The notes under the pieces: model-generated
Seen by the model: the letters and a program-made list of their open reading frames with translations, nothing else
What the model was told of the DNA's origin: nothing
The model's database searches: none
Program-made: the position numbers and the translations under genes
NCBI RefSeq assembly: GCF_050627025.1
Contig: NZ_CP192472.1
DNA length: 64,000 bases
Source: Variovorax paradoxus_P
GTDB lineage: Bacteria > Pseudomonadota > Gammaproteobacteria > Burkholderiales > Burkholderiaceae_C
Strand: one strand, 5' to 3'
In this document: piece after piece, positions 55,463 through 64,000 of the stretch
How the letters are laid out: each line of letters begins with the position of its first letter
How positions within the stretch are numbered: the first letter of the stretch is position 1

Positions 55463-56698
55463 ATGCCCGCCTATTCCTTCGAAGCCATCGATGCCAGCGG
55501 CCAGTCGCGCGAAGGCGTGCTCGAGGCCGACACCGCGCGCAGCGCCCGCAGCCTGCTGCGGGCGCAGGCGCTCATTCCGCTGTCGGTCACGCCGGTCGGC
55601 AGCACCCATGTCAACGGCACGGGCAACGGGGGCCTGCGCCGGTGGCTCGGCGGCGGCGCAAGAATTTTCAATTCAACGGGCCTCGCGGTGTGGACGCGTC
55701 AACTCGCGGGACTCGTGTCTTCGGGCCTGCCGCTCGAACGCGCGCTGACCGCACTCACCGACGAAGCAGAGACCGAGCCGCAGCGCAACCTGGTCGCATC
55801 GCTGCGCGCCGAAGTCAACGCAGGCTCGCCTTTTGCGCGTGCGCTTGCGGCGCATCCGCGCGAGTTCTCGCCCATCTACACGGCCGTGATCGGCGCGGGC
55901 GAGCAGAGCGGCAACCTCGGCCTCGTGCTCGACCGCCTGGCCGACGACCTCGAAGAGCGGCAGGCGCTGCAGCAAAAGCTTGTCGGCGCGGCGCTCTACC
56001 CGGCCATCGTCACGCTGGTTGCCATCGTGATCGTGATCTTTCTGGTGAGCTATGTGGTGCCGCAGGTGGCGCAGGTGTTCGCGGGCACCAAGCGCTCGCT
56101 GCCTTTTCTCACCACCGTGATGCTGTCGCTGAGTGCGGCGGTGCGCAACTACGGCTGGTGGATGCTGGGCGGCGTGGTGTTCGTTGCCATCGCTGCGCGA
56201 TTGGCGCTGGCGCAAGAAGCCTTCCGCCTGAAGTTCGACGCCGCGTGGCTCAAGCTGCCGCTGGTCGGCAAGCTCGCCCGGGGCTACAACGCGGCGCGCT
56301 TTGCAAGCACGCTGGCCATGCTCGCGACTGCCGGCGTGCCGATCTTGCGTGCGCTGCAGGCCGCATCCGAAACGCTGGGCAACCGCGCAATGCGCGCGGA
56401 CGCACTCGATGCGCTGGTGCTGGTGCGCGAAGGCGCGCCGCTGGCCTCGGCGCTGGCGCAGAAAAAACGCTTTCCCGGACTGGTATCGATGTTTGCCCGC
56501 CTCGGCGAGCAGACCGGCACGCTGCCGCTGATGCTGCAGCGCGCGGCCAACCAGCTCGGCGCCGAAGTGCAGCGCCGCGCAATGCACCTGGCCACCATTC
56601 TCGAACCCCTGTTGATCGTGGCCATGGGCGGGGTGGTGATGCTCATCGTGCTGGCGGTGATGCTGCCTATCATCCAGCTGAACCAGTTCGTCAAGTAA
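55463..56698 (+). CDS. gspF: Type II secretion inner-membrane platform protein GspF
   Basis: A 411-residue polytopic protein with two T2SSF repeats (about residues 75-200 and 275-400) and three main membrane segments (AIVTLVAIVIVIFLVSYVVP, WWMLGGVVFVAIAARLAL and LLIVAMGGVVMLIVLAVMLPI). The LAGLVSSGLPLERALTAL and MLATAGVPILRALQAA motifs are conserved. It forms the platform on which GspE acts. It lies 15 bases after gspE. Confidence 0.95.
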   Translation: MPAYSFEAIDASGQSREGVLEADTARSARSLLRAQALIPLSVTPVGSTHVNGTGNGGLRRWLGGGARIFNSTGLAVWTRQLAGLVSSGLPLERALTALTDEAETEPQRNLVASLRAEVNAGSPFARALAAHPREFSPIYTAVIGAGEQSGNLGLVLDRLADDLEERQALQQKLVGAALYPAIVTLVAIVIVIFLVSYVVPQVAQVFAGTKRSLPFLTTVMLSLSAAVRNYGWWMLGGVVFVAIAARLALAQEAFRLKFDAAWLKLPLVGKLARGYNAARFASTLAMLATAGVPILRALQAASETLGNRAMRADALDALVLVREGAPLASALAQKKRFPGLVSMFARLGEQTGTLPLMLQRAANQLGAEVQRRAMHLATILEPLLIVAMGGVVMLIVLAVMLPIIQLNQFVK

Positions 56699-56726
56699 CA
56701 ACGCCCGCCAGGAAGCCCGAAACCCC

Positions 56727-57626
56727 ATGCCCGTTACGCTCGAAGACAAGCTCGTGGTCGCGATATCTTCGCGCGCGCTGTTCAACCTCGAAGAAGAAAA
56801 CAAGATCTTCGAGGCCGGCGACAACGAGGGCTACATGAAGCTACAGCTCGACCGCATCGACGTGCCGGCCGCGCCGGGCATTGCCTACTCGCTGATCCGC
56901 AAGCTGCTGCGCTTCAACGACGACGGCGTGCAGCGCGTCGAGGTCGTCATTCTCTCGCGCAACGACCCCGTCTCGGGCATGCGCATCTTCCGCTCCAGCG
57001 CGGCGGCCGACATCAAGCTGCAGCGCGGTGTGTTCACCCAGGGCCGTCCGCCCTTCGGCTACCTGCGGCCGCTGCGTGCACACCTGTTCCTTTCGGTCAA
57101 CGCGCAAGACGTGCGCGAGGCGCTCAACGCAGGCTTTCCGGCCGCGCGGGTGCTGGTCGAATCGGTCAAGGCCAGCGATGCCTGGCCGAACGAAGTGCGC
57201 ATTGCCTTCGACGGTGACGCGGTGCTGTTCTCCGACGAGGCCGAGCGCGTGTTCCAGGCCGAGGGCCTCGACGCATTCCAGGCGCACGAGCTCAGCAAGG
57301 CCGACCTGCCGCTGCCCGAAGGCCCGTTCAAGCCGCTGCTGTCCGCGCTGCATCGGCTGCAGATGGCCGGCAATGCGCAAATGCGCATCCGCACCGCGCT
57401 GGTTACCGCACGCAGCGCTCCCGCGCACGAACGCGCGATTCGCACGCTCATGAAGTGGAACATCCGCGTCGATGAAGCGATGTTCCTCGGCGGTTTGCCC
57501 AAGGGCGAATTCCTGCGCGAATTCGAACCCGACTTCTTCTTCGACGACCAGACCGGCCACGTCGACGCCGCGGCACGCCACGTGCCGGCCGGCCACGTTT
57601 CCAGCGGCATCAGCAACGAGCACTGA
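56727..57626 (+). CDS. 5'-nucleotidase (cytosolic NT5C1-like family)
   Basis: A 299-residue cytoplasmic protein matching the PF06189 5'-nucleotidase family, related to the vertebrate cN-I enzymes that dephosphorylate AMP and other nucleoside monophosphates. Recognisable stretches are LVVAISSRALFNLEEENKIFE, KLLRFNDDGVQRVEVVILSRNDPVSGMRIF, AFDGDAVLFSDEAERV (HAD-like aspartates) and MFLGGLPKGEFLREFEPDFFFDDQ. AGGAAG precedes the ATG. It is the last gene before a terminator and appears co-transcribed with the gsp genes; no secretion role is implied. Confidence 0.88.
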   Translation: MPVTLEDKLVVAISSRALFNLEEENKIFEAGDNEGYMKLQLDRIDVPAAPGIAYSLIRKLLRFNDDGVQRVEVVILSRNDPVSGMRIFRSSAAADIKLQRGVFTQGRPPFGYLRPLRAHLFLSVNAQDVREALNAGFPAARVLVESVKASDAWPNEVRIAFDGDAVLFSDEAERVFQAEGLDAFQAHELSKADLPLPEGPFKPLLSALHRLQMAGNAQMRIRTALVTARSAPAHERAIRTLMKWNIRVDEAMFLGGLPKGEFLREFEPDFFFDDQTGHVDAAARHVPAGHVSSGISNEH

Positions 57627-57689
57627 GCCTCTTGCGGTGCGGGCGCCATTGCGGCGCCATGCTCCGGTGGTGCGTCTCGCGCCTTTGCG

Positions 57690-57707
57690 TTGTCATCGCT
57701 CTTTCAT
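57690..57707 (+). promoter_or_regulatory. Candidate PhoB box
   Basis: TTGTCAT-CGCT-CTTTCAT consists of two seven-base half-sites, each one base from CTGTCAT, spaced 11 bases start to start as in a Pho box. Phospholipase C genes are classical phosphate-starvation genes, and two follow downstream. No good -10 was found at the expected distance, and a terminator-like hairpin lies between this site and the next gene. Confidence 0.45.
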
Positions 57708-57753
57708 GGCGATGTAACGGGTTCTCCCTAGTCTTGCGGTCTGTCCGGTGCGC

Positions 57754-57779
57754 GGTGCCTTCATGGCGCCATTTTTTTT
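57754..57779 (+). terminator. Rho-independent terminator or attenuator before the lipoprotein gene
   Basis: GGTGCC-TTCAT-GGCGCC folds as a 6-bp stem with one G-U pair and is followed by A and eight T residues. It can end the gsp-nucleotidase transcript. If the Pho-box promoter is real, it would instead act as an attenuator in that leader. Confidence 0.75.
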
Positions 57780-57822
57780 GCCGCATCCGAGCGCACACAC
57801 CACAACACCAAGGAAACCCATC

Positions 57823-58047
57823 ATGCGATTTTCATTTCCCTCCGTGCGGCTCTTTTCCGCAGTGGCCCTGGCCTGTGCTCTTTCCGCCTGCGGTGGCGGC
57901 GACGGAGGCGGCGGTTTTTCGGGCTTCCTGCCCGGCGGCGGCACGCCCACGACCCCCACTACACCAGGCGGACCCGACACGCCGGCCAACCCGAACCCGC
58001 CTGCACCCGACACCGGCGTGAAGCCCGAGATGCGCTGCGCGCCCTGA
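57823..58047 (+). CDS. Small predicted lipoprotein, Gly/Pro/Thr-rich
   Basis: A 74-residue protein with signal peptide MRFSFPSVRLFSAVALACALSA and lipobox LSAC (cysteine at about residue 23). A low-complexity mature part follows: GGGDGGGGFSGFLPGGG, then TPTTPTTPGGPDTPANPNPP. AAGGAA precedes the ATG. No family is recognised. It lies 72 bases before the first phospholipase gene and may share its transcript. It could be a surface or periplasmic partner of the enzymes, but nothing in the sequence shows this. Confidence 0.75.
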   Translation: MRFSFPSVRLFSAVALACALSACGGGDGGGGFSGFLPGGGTPTTPTTPGGPDTPANPNPPAPDTGVKPEMRCAP

Positions 58048-58119
58048 GCGCCCATTGCACAAGTTGCACAGCCCATTCCAGCGCCCGACCGCAAACCCCA
58101 AGACCAAACAAAACAAGCC

Positions 58120-60324
58120 ATGAATTCACGTCGCAAATTCCTGCAGGGCACGGCCACCACCGGTGCCGCCGCGCTCGCACTCGCCGCCTTTCCGCCGAGC
58201 ATTCGCCGCGCCCTGGCCATTCCGGCCAACAACAAGACCGGCACCATCCAGGACGTCGAGCACATCGTCATCCTCATGCAGGAGAACCGTTCGTTCGACC
58301 AGTACTTCGGCACGCTCATGGGCGTGCGCGGCTTCGGCGACCGCTTCACCATTCCGCTGCCCAACGGACGCAGCGTGTGGCAGCAACTCGACGACGCGGG
58401 CAAGGAAGTGCTGCCCTATCACCTGGACGGCTCCAAGGGCAATGCGCAACGCATGACCGGCACGCCGCACAGCTGGAGCGACGGACAGGATGCATGGGCT
58501 GGCGGGCGCATGCATGAATGGGTGAAGTACAAGAAAACCAAGACGGAGCCCTTCACCCAATCGATGGGCTACCTGCAAGAGGCTGAACTGCCATTTCAGT
58601 TCGCGCTCGCCAACGCGTTCACGCTCTGCGATGCGTACCACTGCAGCATGCACACCGGCACCAATTCGAACCGCATGTTTCTCTGGACCGGCACCAACGG
58701 CCCCACCGGCGCGAACGTGGCCACGGTCAACAACGAATGGGACGAGATCGACAGCTCCGCCAATGGCTACGGCTGGAAGACCTACCCCGAGCGCCTGCAG
58801 GAAGCCAAGGTCAGCTGGATCGTCTACCAGAACATGCCCGACAACTTCACCGACAACTCGCTGGCCGGCTTCAAGCAGTACCGGTTGGCCAACGAAGCCT
58901 CCGGCAAACCAGTGAGCAACAGCGCGATCTCGCCTGCCTATGACCCGGCTAGCGACGACGCCGGCAATCCGCTCTACAAGGGCATTGCCAACACCATGCC
59001 CGACGGCGGCTTTCTCGCGCAGTTCCGCCAGGACATCAAGAATGGCAAGCTGCCCCAAGTGTCGTGGGTCGTCGCGCCCGCAGCCTATTCCGAGCACCCC
59101 GGCCCTTCGAGCCCCGTGCAGGGCGGCTGGTACATCCAGGAAGTGCTAGACGCGCTCACCGCGGTGCCCGAGGTGTGGAGCAAGACCGTGCTGTTAATCA
59201 ACTTCGACGAGAACGACGGCTACTTCGACCACGTGCCTTCACCGGCCGCACCGTCGATCAACGTCGACGGAACGCCGGCAGGCAAGACGACGCTGCCGAT
59301 CGAAGCGCTCTCGCCCGAGTACTTCAACCATCCGAGCCCGCCCGGCACCGCCAAACAGCCTGCACCCGACGGCCGCGTCTACGGCCCCGGCGTGCGCGTG
59401 CCGATGTATGTGGTGTCGCCCTGGAGCCGCGGCGGCTGGGTCAACTCGCAGGCCTTCGACCACACCTCTGTGATCCGTTTCATCGAAGCACGGTTCGGCG
59501 TGAAGGAAACCAACATCAGCGGCTTCCGCCGTGCGGTGTGCGGCGACCTCACCACTGCGTTCAACTTCGCTTCGCCCAACGACGAAGCACTGCCCACGCT
59601 CGCAGGCCGCAAGACCAAGGCGCAGGCCGACCAGCTGCGCACGGATCAGGAGGCACTTTCGCAGGTGCCGTTCCCGGCGCTGCCGCAACTGCCGCTTCAA
59701 GCCAAAGGCACGCGTCCCTCGCGCGCGCTGCCCTACGAGCTGCACACGAGCGCCCGCATCGACGCCACCGGCGGAAAAACCCAACTGCTGTTCGCCAACA
59801 CCGGCACGGCCGCCGCGGTGTTCCACGTGTACGACAAGCTCAACCTCGACCGCCTGCCGCGCCGCTACACGGTCGAGCCCGGCAAGACGCTGGACGACGC
59901 CTGGAACTCGATGAGCGACAACAGCGGCTTCTACGACCTGTGGGTGCTGGGGCCGAACGGCTTTCATCGCCACTTCAAGGGCGACCTGAACGCCCTTCGC
60001 AGCGGCGACGCGGCTGCGCCTGAAGTGCGCGTGTGCTACGACATTGCCAACGGCAACGTGTACCTGGAAATGCTCAACGGCGGCAAGAATGCCTGCAAGT
60101 TCACCGTGCGCGCCAAGGCCTACCGCACCGACGGCCCGTGGACCGCGACGGTAGCGGGCGGCGCCAAGGCCGAACTGCACTGGGACTTGGCAGCCAGCGG
60201 CGCCTGGTACGACTTTGCGGTGAGCTGCGATGCCGACACGAGCTTCGTGCGCCGCTTTGCGGGCCGCGTGGAAACCGGCAAGCACTCGGTGAGTGATCCG
60301 GCAATGGGCCTGGCCGACCTGTGA
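58120..60324 (+). CDS. plcN: Phosphocholine-type phospholipase C, Tat-exported (first copy)
   Basis: A 734-residue enzyme of the PlcH/PlcN (acid phosphatase AcpA superfamily) group that removes the phosphorylated head group from phosphatidylcholine and similar lipids. A twin-arginine signal NSRRKFLQGTATTGAAALAL opens the protein. The metal-site motif ILMQENRSFDQYFGT is at about residues 51-65, with the nucleophile region CSMHTGTNSNR near residue 180, INFDENDGYFDHV and SPWSRGGWVNSQAFDHTS downstream. The C-terminal third holds two phospholipase C C-terminal domains (PF05506). Known PlcH/PlcN are folded in the cytoplasm, exported by Tat and released by the type II system, which is encoded immediately upstream here. 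Confidence 0.93.
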   Translation: MNSRRKFLQGTATTGAAALALAAFPPSIRRALAIPANNKTGTIQDVEHIVILMQENRSFDQYFGTLMGVRGFGDRFTIPLPNGRSVWQQLDDAGKEVLPYHLDGSKGNAQRMTGTPHSWSDGQDAWAGGRMHEWVKYKKTKTEPFTQSMGYLQEAELPFQFALANAFTLCDAYHCSMHTGTNSNRMFLWTGTNGPTGANVATVNNEWDEIDSSANGYGWKTYPERLQEAKVSWIVYQNMPDNFTDNSLAGFKQYRLANEASGKPVSNSAISPAYDPASDDAGNPLYKGIANTMPDGGFLAQFRQDIKNGKLPQVSWVVAPAAYSEHPGPSSPVQGGWYIQEVLDALTAVPEVWSKTVLLINFDENDGYFDHVPSPAAPSINVDGTPAGKTTLPIEALSPEYFNHPSPPGTAKQPAPDGRVYGPGVRVPMYVVSPWSRGGWVNSQAFDHTSVIRFIEARFGVKETNISGFRRAVCGDLTTAFNFASPNDEALPTLAGRKTKAQADQLRTDQEALSQVPFPALPQLPLQAKGTRPSRALPYELHTSARIDATGGKTQLLFANTGTAAAVFHVYDKLNLDRLPRRYTVEPGKTLDDAWNSMSDNSGFYDLWVLGPNGFHRHFKGDLNALRSGDAAAPEVRVCYDIANGNVYLEMLNGGKNACKFTVRAKAYRTDGPWTATVAGGAKAELHWDLAASGAWYDFAVSCDADTSFVRRFAGRVETGKHSVSDPAMGLADL

Positions 60325-60337
60325 GGGCTGCACGCGC

Positions 60338-62581
60338 ATGAACTCACGCCGCAGGTTTCTCACGGGCACCGCCACTACCGGTGCCGCAGCGCTCGCGCTC
60401 TCGACCTTTCCGCCGAGCATCCGGCGCGCCCTGGCCATTCCGGCCAACAACAAGACCGGCACCATCCAGGACGTCGAGCACATCGTCATCCTCATGCAGG
60501 AGAACCGTTCGTTCGACCACTACTTCGGCACGCTCATGGGCGTGCGCGGCTTTGGCGACCGGTTCACCATTCCGCTGCCCAAGGGCCTGAACGTCTGGCA
60601 GCAGACCGACGGCAGCGGCAAGCTGGTGCTGCCCTACCACCTGGACAGCCGCAAGGGCAACGCGCAGCGCGACGGCGGCACACCCCACGACTGGGCCGAC
60701 AGCCAGAACGCCTGGGACAGCGGCCGCATGTACCAGTGGCCGCGCTACAAGACCAGCAAGGCCATGGGCTACCACAAGGAGGCGGAGATCCCGTTCCAGT
60801 TCGCGCTGGCCAACGCCTTCACGCTTTGCGACGCGTACCACTGCAGCATGCATACCGGCACCGACGCGAACCGCGCCTTCCATCTCACCGGAACCAACGG
60901 TGCGATTCCCACCAACACCGCTTTCGTCAAGAACGAATGGGACTGGATCGACGGGCGGCCAGAGTCGGTGAACACCGGCTACACATGGAAGACCTATGCC
61001 GAACGGCTCGAAGAGGCCGGCGTGCGCTGGATCAGCTACCAGAACATGCCGGACGAATGGGGCGACAACATGCTGGGTGCCTTTCGGCAGTTTCGCCAGG
61101 CAAACCTCGATTCGGGCTTTCCGGTGTCCAGCGGCGGCGAGCCCAACTCGCCCTATGCCGATACCGGCCAGCCGCTGCCCTACCGCGCCTACGACCGAGC
61201 GACGGACGATGCGAAGAGTCCGCTCTACAAGGGCGTGGCAAACACATTGCCCGGCACACGGCCCGAGGACTACCTCGACGCCTTCAGGCGCGATATTCGC
61301 GACGGCAAGCTCCCACAGGTGTGCTGGATGAACGCCCCGTCGATCTACTGCGAGCACCCGGGCCCGTCGAGCCCGGTGCAAGGCGCATGGTTCCTGCAAG
61401 AGGTGCTGGACGCGCTCACCGCCGTGCCCGAGGTGTGGAGCAAGACCGTGCTGCTCGTCAACTTCGACGAGAACGACGGTTACTTCGACCACGTGCCTTC
61501 GCCTTCGGCGCCATCGCCGCTTGGCGACGGCACCTTTGCCGGCAAGACCACCCTGCCCACGGCCGACCTGGCTCCCGAGTATTTCACCCATGCGGCGCCA
61601 CCCGGCAGCACCAAGCAGCCTGCGCCCGACGGCCGCGTGTACGGCCCTGGCCCGCGCGTGCCGATGTACGTGATCTCGCCATGGAGCCGCGGTGGCTGGG
61701 TCGACTCGCAGGCCTTCGACCACACATCGGTGATCCGCTTCATCGAAGCGCGCTTCGGCGTGAAGGAGCCCAATATCGGCGCCTTCCGGCGCACGGTGTG
61801 CGGCGACCTCACCAGCGCCTTCAACTTTGCCAATCCCAACGACGAGCCGCTGCCCACGCTCGCGGGACGCAGCACCCGCAACCAGGCCGACCAATTGCGC
61901 CTGAGCCAGGAGGCGCTCGGCCAGGTGCCGCTGCCCATCGACCCGCAGCTGCCGCGCCAGCCAACGGGCACGCGCCCATCGCGTGCGCTGCCTTACGAGC
62001 TGCATGCCAGTGCGCGGGCCGACGCGGCTGGGGGCACCGTGCAATTGCTGTTCGCGAACACCGGCAAGGCAGGCGCGGTGTTCCATGTGTACGACAAGCT
62101 CAACCTCGGCCGCCTGCCGCGCCGCTACACGGTAGAAGCCGGCAAGACGCTCGACGACACCTGGAATGCCGCCGCGGACAACAGCGGCTTCTACGACTTG
62201 TGGGTGCTCGGGCCCAACGGCTTTCATCGCCACTTCAAGGGCAATCTCAATGCGCTGCGCGCAAGCGGCGCCAGCCCTGAAGTGCGGGTGTGCTACGACA
62301 TTGCCAACGGCAACGTCTACCTCGACATGCGCAACGGCGGAACAAAGAGCTGCAAGTTCACCGTGAGCGCCAAGGCTTACCGCAATGACGGCCCGTGGAT
62401 TGCAACGGTCGACGGCGGCGCCGCGGCCGAACAGCATTGGGAGCTCGCCACCAGCGGCCAGTGGTACGACTTCGAGGTTGCCTGCGATGCCGACCCGGCC
62501 TACCTGCGCCGCTTTGCCGGCCGCGTGGAAACCGGCAGGCACACGGTGAGCGACCCTGCGATGGGCCTCGTCGACCTGTAG
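60338..62581 (+). CDS. plcN: Phosphocholine-type phospholipase C, Tat-exported (second copy)
   Basis: A 747-residue tandem paralogue of the preceding gene, 13 bases after its stop, with GAGGG before the ATG at 60338. The Tat signal NSRRRFLTGTATTGAAALAL, the ENRSFDHYFGT metal motif, the CSMHTGTDANR nucleophile region and the two C-terminal PF05506 domains are all kept. Differences cluster in residues about 85-150 and 215-310, including a longer insert (SGGEPNSPYADTGQPLP) that may change head-group preference. Parts of the two genes are identical at DNA level for long runs near the 5' end, indicating recent duplication or gene conversion. Confidence 0.93.
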   Translation: MNSRRRFLTGTATTGAAALALSTFPPSIRRALAIPANNKTGTIQDVEHIVILMQENRSFDHYFGTLMGVRGFGDRFTIPLPKGLNVWQQTDGSGKLVLPYHLDSRKGNAQRDGGTPHDWADSQNAWDSGRMYQWPRYKTSKAMGYHKEAEIPFQFALANAFTLCDAYHCSMHTGTDANRAFHLTGTNGAIPTNTAFVKNEWDWIDGRPESVNTGYTWKTYAERLEEAGVRWISYQNMPDEWGDNMLGAFRQFRQANLDSGFPVSSGGEPNSPYADTGQPLPYRAYDRATDDAKSPLYKGVANTLPGTRPEDYLDAFRRDIRDGKLPQVCWMNAPSIYCEHPGPSSPVQGAWFLQEVLDALTAVPEVWSKTVLLVNFDENDGYFDHVPSPSAPSPLGDGTFAGKTTLPTADLAPEYFTHAAPPGSTKQPAPDGRVYGPGPRVPMYVISPWSRGGWVDSQAFDHTSVIRFIEARFGVKEPNIGAFRRTVCGDLTSAFNFANPNDEPLPTLAGRSTRNQADQLRLSQEALGQVPLPIDPQLPRQPTGTRPSRALPYELHASARADAAGGTVQLLFANTGKAGAVFHVYDKLNLGRLPRRYTVEAGKTLDDTWNAAADNSGFYDLWVLGPNGFHRHFKGNLNALRASGASPEVRVCYDIANGNVYLDMRNGGTKSCKFTVSAKAYRNDGPWIATVDGGAAAEQHWELATSGQWYDFEVACDADPAYLRRFAGRVETGRHTVSDPAMGLVDL

Positions 62582-62589
62582 CTGCGCAG

Positions 62590-63843
62590 TTATGCCGTGG
62601 CGGTGCGAAGCCACAGCTGTCGAACCCTGAACGTCAGCAGCGCCGCGATGCTGACGTTCAGCAGGTTCCAGCCGATACCGTTCAGGAATGCCGCGTGGTA
62701 GCTGCCCGTCAGGTCGAAAATCTTGCCGGACATCCAGCCGCCCAGCGCCATGCCGAAGAGCGTGAACATCAGCACCGTGCCCACGCGCGCGCCTGCTTCG
62801 GCGGGCGGGAAGTGCTCGCGCACGATGATGGCGTAAGACGGCACGAGCCCGCCCTGGAACAGGCCGAACAGCGCCGAGATCACATACAGCGGCACCAGGC
62901 CGTCGAAGGGCAGGAAGAGCAGCAGCGCCACGCACTGCAGCACGCCGCCAAGCAGCAGCGTGCGCAGCCCGCCGATGCGGTCGCAGATTGCGCCCGACAC
63001 CAGCCGGCTCACCACGCCGAAGCCCAGCATCAGCGACAGCATCTGCGCACCCCGAGCAGCGCCGTAGCCGAGGTCGCCGCAATAGGCCACGATGTGTACC
63101 TGCGGCATTGCCATGGCAACGCAACAGGCCACGCCTGCCACGCACAGCAGCCCCTGGGCAGTGCCCATGCTGAAGCCGAAGGGCCGCATCATGTCTCGCA
63201 CCGGCGCCGCACCCGATTTAGCGCCGGCCGGTGCGGTGGCGAATGCCGGTGGCCGTGCACGAAAGAACAGCGCGAGCGCCGCCATCGCAAGCCCGCAGAA
63301 AATGCCCATGCCGATATAGGTCTGGCGCCAGCCGACCGTCTCGATGAAATGCTGTGCAATCGGCGGCCAGATGGCGCCGGCCACATAGTTGCCGCTCGCG
63401 CATACCGCCACCGCAATGCCGCGCCGCTTGACGAACCACAGTGACGTATCGGCTACCAGGGGCGCAAAAGCCGCGGCACTTCCCAGCAGGCCGACCAGCA
63501 CGGCCTGCGCCGCAATGAAGGCAACGATGCCGTCGGCCAGGCCGCACGCGACATAGCCCACGCCGAGGCTCAACGCACCGATCAGCAAGGGCCACATCAC
63601 GCCGAAGCGATCGGCCAGCCGCCCCATCAGCACGCCACCCACGCCGAAGCCGAGCATCAGCAAGGTATATGGCAACGAAGCATCGGCGCGCGCGACACCG
63701 AACTCGGCCTGCACCGCGGGCAGCATCACCGAGACCACGTACATGCCGCTGCTGCCGACGGTCATGACGAGCAGCGTGAGGCCGAGCCGCACCATGGCAT
63801 AGCGTGAATCGGCTTGATGGATGCTTGTCTCGGGTGTCGTCAT
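62590..63843 (-). CDS. Major facilitator superfamily transporter
   Basis: A 417-residue transporter with about 12 membrane segments. The MFS motif between helices 2 and 3 is GVLMGRLADRFGVMWPLLIG, and its half-repeat is SRLVSGAICDRIGGLRTLLLGG. The overall pattern resembles oxalate/formate- or monocarboxylate-type family members, but the substrate cannot be assigned. GGAG lies before the ATG at 63843. It converges on the second phospholipase gene with eight bases between the stops. Confidence 0.88.
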   Translation of the reverse strand: MTTPETSIHQADSRYAMVRLGLTLLVMTVGSSGMYVVSVMLPAVQAEFGVARADASLPYTLLMLGFGVGGVLMGRLADRFGVMWPLLIGALSLGVGYVACGLADGIVAFIAAQAVLVGLLGSAAAFAPLVADTSLWFVKRRGIAVAVCASGNYVAGAIWPPIAQHFIETVGWRQTYIGMGIFCGLAMAALALFFRARPPAFATAPAGAKSGAAPVRDMMRPFGFSMGTAQGLLCVAGVACCVAMAMPQVHIVAYCGDLGYGAARGAQMLSLMLGFGVVSRLVSGAICDRIGGLRTLLLGGVLQCVALLLFLPFDGLVPLYVISALFGLFQGGLVPSYAIIVREHFPPAEAGARVGTVLMFTLFGMALGGWMSGKIFDLTGSYHAAFLNGIGWNLLNVSIAALLTFRVRQLWLRTATA

Positions 63844-63944
63844 TGTTTTTCTCCGCCGCGAGGATACCCGCAGGCACGGAGACGCATCGACGCGAGCGCG
63901 CAATAACCGGCGGCGCCTGGCCGCCTGCCGCCCGATGCGGCGAA

Positions 63945-64000
63945 TCAGCCTGCGGACAGCACCGGCATCACGACATTCGCCGAAGCCTTGGGCATCGGTC
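63945..64000 (-). CDS. C-terminal end of a minus-strand gene cut by the window edge
   Basis: One minus-strand frame is open from the right edge and ends with PMPKASANVVMPVLSAG and a TGA at 63947-63945. The codon choice fits the genome. Seventeen residues are too few to name a family. It would be read toward the MFS gene, with 101 bases between. Confidence 0.35.
   Translation of the reverse strand, partial: PMPKASANVVMPVLSAG

Noticed and set aside
60344..63145. A 933-codon minus-strand frame across the second phospholipase gene and part of the MFS gene
   Set aside because: It is antisense to two genes with clear motifs and is Arg/Val/Gly-rich, a usual effect of high GC content.

Overview
The window comes from a GC-rich betaproteobacterium, most likely family Comamonadaceae and close to Variovorax. 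The clues are several Bug-type (tripartite tricarboxylate) binding proteins, a Coq7-type ubiquinone hydroxylase, Gram-negative trimeric porins of the Burkholderiales type, a CIRCE-controlled groESL operon, and a modular catabolic layout dominated by ABC transporters. This assignment is inference from gene content. No rRNA, tRNA, CRISPR array, insertion sequence or prophage was recognised, and no gene-free stretch exceeds 300 bases.

Layout. 1-3781: the end of a phospholipase D family gene, then a Bug protein and a DUF3237 protein divergent from a LuxR-type regulator. 3859-6027: groES-groEL with overlapping promoter signals, a perfect CIRCE operator and a terminator. 6046-16765: a ten-gene polyol operon on the minus strand. 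It encodes binding protein, two permeases, ATPase, D-arabinitol 4-dehydrogenase, a short-chain dehydrogenase, a transaldolase-family enzyme, fructokinase, an AraC regulator and xylulokinase, and is preceded by a 21-bp-spaced direct repeat of the kind AraC proteins bind. 16836-19958: LysR, Bug protein and PdxA-like dehydrogenase. 20042-30209: central hexose-phosphate metabolism (pgi, tal, zwf) around a three-gene ABC transporter resembling the AfuABC hexose-phosphate importer, plus a lipocalin and a HAD phosphatase. 30217-38186: a peptide-type ABC transporter operon that includes an M20 amidohydrolase, with a DOPA-dioxygenase-like gene downstream.

38309-43700 is the most unusual part. Two nearly identical porin genes lie head-to-head as inverted copies around coq7, an OsmC-family gene and a predicted small RNA. 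Only the left copy has a start codon, ribosome binding site and complete signal peptide; the right copy is cut off at the fifth codon. A tyrosine recombinase gene lies beside the right copy. Recombination between the inverted copies would flip the middle segment and attach the only functional 5' end to the other porin's distinct C-terminal half, so this may be a porin expression switch.

43750-64000: ilvA, then a nearly complete type II secretion cluster (gspC divergent; gspG-H-I-J-K, then gspL-M-N-D-E-F) with a 5'-nucleotidase gene. It is followed by a small lipoprotein and two tandem Tat-exported phosphocholine-type phospholipases C, plausible cargo of the adjacent secretion system. A candidate PhoB box lies upstream of them. 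The window closes with an MFS transporter and the last codons of a further minus-strand gene.
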